6,987 nucleotides of DNA from DATLED01 sp035525495 (lineage in GTDB: Bacteria; Actinomycetota; Acidimicrobiia; Acidimicrobiales; CADCTF01), in NCBI GenBank assembly GCA_035525495.1, contig DATLED010000099.1, positions 1 to 6,987 on the forward strand, given 5' to 3'. Below, piece by piece: positions 6,353-6,987 of the stretch. The notes beneath the pieces were generated by a model. The model ran no database searches. It saw only the letters and a list, made by a program, of their open reading frames with translations, and was not told the DNA's origin. Position 1 is the first letter of the stretch. The number at the start of each line of letters is the position of its first letter. The position numbers and the translations under genes are program-made.

Positions 6353-6421
6353 CCCACCACGGCTTTTGGCAGGCATGCACCGCCGCCGAAGGCGGGATCC
6401 GGATGGCAAAAGCGAAGTGGG
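6353..6421. repeat. Imperfect nested palindrome filling most of an intergenic gap
   Basis: The outer arms CCCAC (6353-6357) and GTGGG (6417-6421) pair. After a small internal loop, GCTTTTG (6362-6368) pairs with CAAAAGC (6407-6413), then CA with TG past one mismatch. An inner hairpin CCGCC-GAA-GGCGG sits at 6383-6395. A further small hairpin, GGTGG-ATC-CCACC, is at 6346-6358 and shares bases with the outer left arm. The element occupies most of the 96-bp gap between two minus-strand genes. It could terminate the right-hand gene, or be a REP-like dispersed element or a structured leader for the patatin gene. No T-run follows. Confidence 0.5.
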
Positions 6422-6424
6422 GCG

Positions 6425-6987
6425 CTACTTGCCTTGCGACAGCTTGGCGGCGAGGACCTCGGCCATCGCCCAGCCGAAGGCGATGAGCTCGTCGCCCCGC
6501 TCGCGGTCGAGGCCGCTGAAGTACTCGGCGATGCGGGGGTCGAGGCCTTCGGGCTTGAGGGCCTCGTGGTCGAGGCAGCCCGCCGGCGAACCGTCGCCGG
6601 TGACGACGAAGGTCCGATCGTCGATGCGGCCCTCGGCGCCGAAGCGCTTGGCGAGGCGGCGTCCCCAGGCCCGCTCCTCACCCGTCGCCTTGTGGTCGGG
6701 ACGGGGAACGATGTCCTCGAGACCCCGGAACGCGAGGTAGCCCGCAGGGTCGATGAGGCGGGTGCCGATCAGGACGTCCTCGTCGGGGAAGGCGAGCACG
6801 GCCCGGCGGTACTGGTCGGTCATCATCGCCTTGAGCACCGTGTCGCGCTTGCTGGTGCGCTTCACCGAGGCCACGCCGATGAGCACGCATGGCGTGCCAC
6901 CGATGCGTTCGAGGGTGCAGAACGAGAAACCCTTGAGCTTGCCGGCTTCGCGAGCCTGGCTGACCAGCACCCACGACTCGGCCTGCT
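6425..6987 (-). CDS. Unrecognised protein, 5' partial; possibly GNAT-like fold
   Basis: The frame is open to the right edge (QAESWVLVSQ before the first in-window GTG at 6970), so the N terminus is missing; 186 residues are present. I cannot name the family. The order of predicted elements is strands (SWVLVSQ, KGFSFCTLERIGG, PCVLIGVASV), a helix with a basic lead (SKRDTVLKAMMTDQYRRAVL), a strand (DVLIGTRLID), then GYLAFRGLEDIVPRP. This resembles the second half of a GNAT acyltransferase, with the last part like the usual Y-x-x-x-GF tail, but the acyl-CoA binding motif is not convincing. The C-terminal third (about residues 115-186) has GDGSPAGCLDHEALKP and a helix ending AMAEVLAAKLSQGK. No signal peptide or membrane segment is visible in the part present. 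Composition and codon use match the neighbours, so it is a real gene; function left open. Confidence 0.75.
   Translation of the reverse strand, partial: QAESWVLVSQAREAGKLKGFSFCTLERIGGTPCVLIGVASVKRTSKRDTVLKAMMTDQYRRAVLAFPDEDVLIGTRLIDPAGYLAFRGLEDIVPRPDHKATGEERAWGRRLAKRFGAEGRIDDRTFVVTGDGSPAGCLDHEALKPEGLDPRIAEYFSGLDRERGDELIAFGWAMAEVLAAKLSQGK

Noticed and set aside
5277..6380. Minus-strand open frame of 367 codons overlapping the patatin gene
   Set aside because: Shadow frame; the frame one step over has an intact oxyanion loop, GxSxG and DGG motifs.
1..6987. CRISPR array, tRNA/rRNA, IS element or prophage
   Set aside because: No regularly spaced repeats, tRNA cloverleaf, transposase or integrase motifs, or phage genes found on either strand.

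Overview
The window is very GC-rich (roughly 70% by eye, with third codon positions almost all G/C). It carries a PafB/PafC pair, which points to an actinobacterium. The lack of a proteasome ligase gene (pafA) beside the pair and the general gene mix would suit an Acidimicrobiia-like lineage, but that placement is inference. No rRNA, tRNA, CRISPR array, insertion sequence or phage gene is visible. Intergenic spaces are short, so this looks like chromosomal backbone.

Layout. Left edge, plus strand: the 3' part of a thioredoxin-domain (DUF255/YyaL/SPATA20-type) protein, followed after about 100 bp by a small stand-alone DEDDy 3'-5' exonuclease related to the proofreading domain of family-B DNA polymerases. 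Convergent with it, on the minus strand, is a tight cluster read from right to left: a NERD-domain nuclease-like protein with an N-terminal hydrophobic region, a 59-residue acidic protein of unknown function, pafB and pafC. Gaps are 16 and 21 bp, and the pafB/pafC stop and start share one base. Further right on the minus strand are a patatin-like phospholipase and, at the edge, the 3' part of an unrecognised gene.

Main point of interest. The exonuclease is preceded by a sequence with the architecture of the LexA-independent RecA-NDp promoter recognised by PafBC: TCGTC, A, 11 more bases, then the -10 element TATGCT. The -10 element overlaps the first ATG of the ORF and lies 7 bp before an in-frame GTG. 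This suggests a leaderless transcript and a shorter protein than an ATG-based call would give. Together with the adjacent pafBC genes and the NERD protein, it suggests a local DNA-damage-response module: activator genes, a nuclease-like partner in the same operon, and a convergent exonuclease that may be a direct target.

Two structured intergenic elements stand out. One is a perfect 16-bp inverted repeat between the patatin and NERD genes. The other is a 69-bp imperfect nested palindrome between the patatin gene and the gene to its right. Neither is followed by a T-run.
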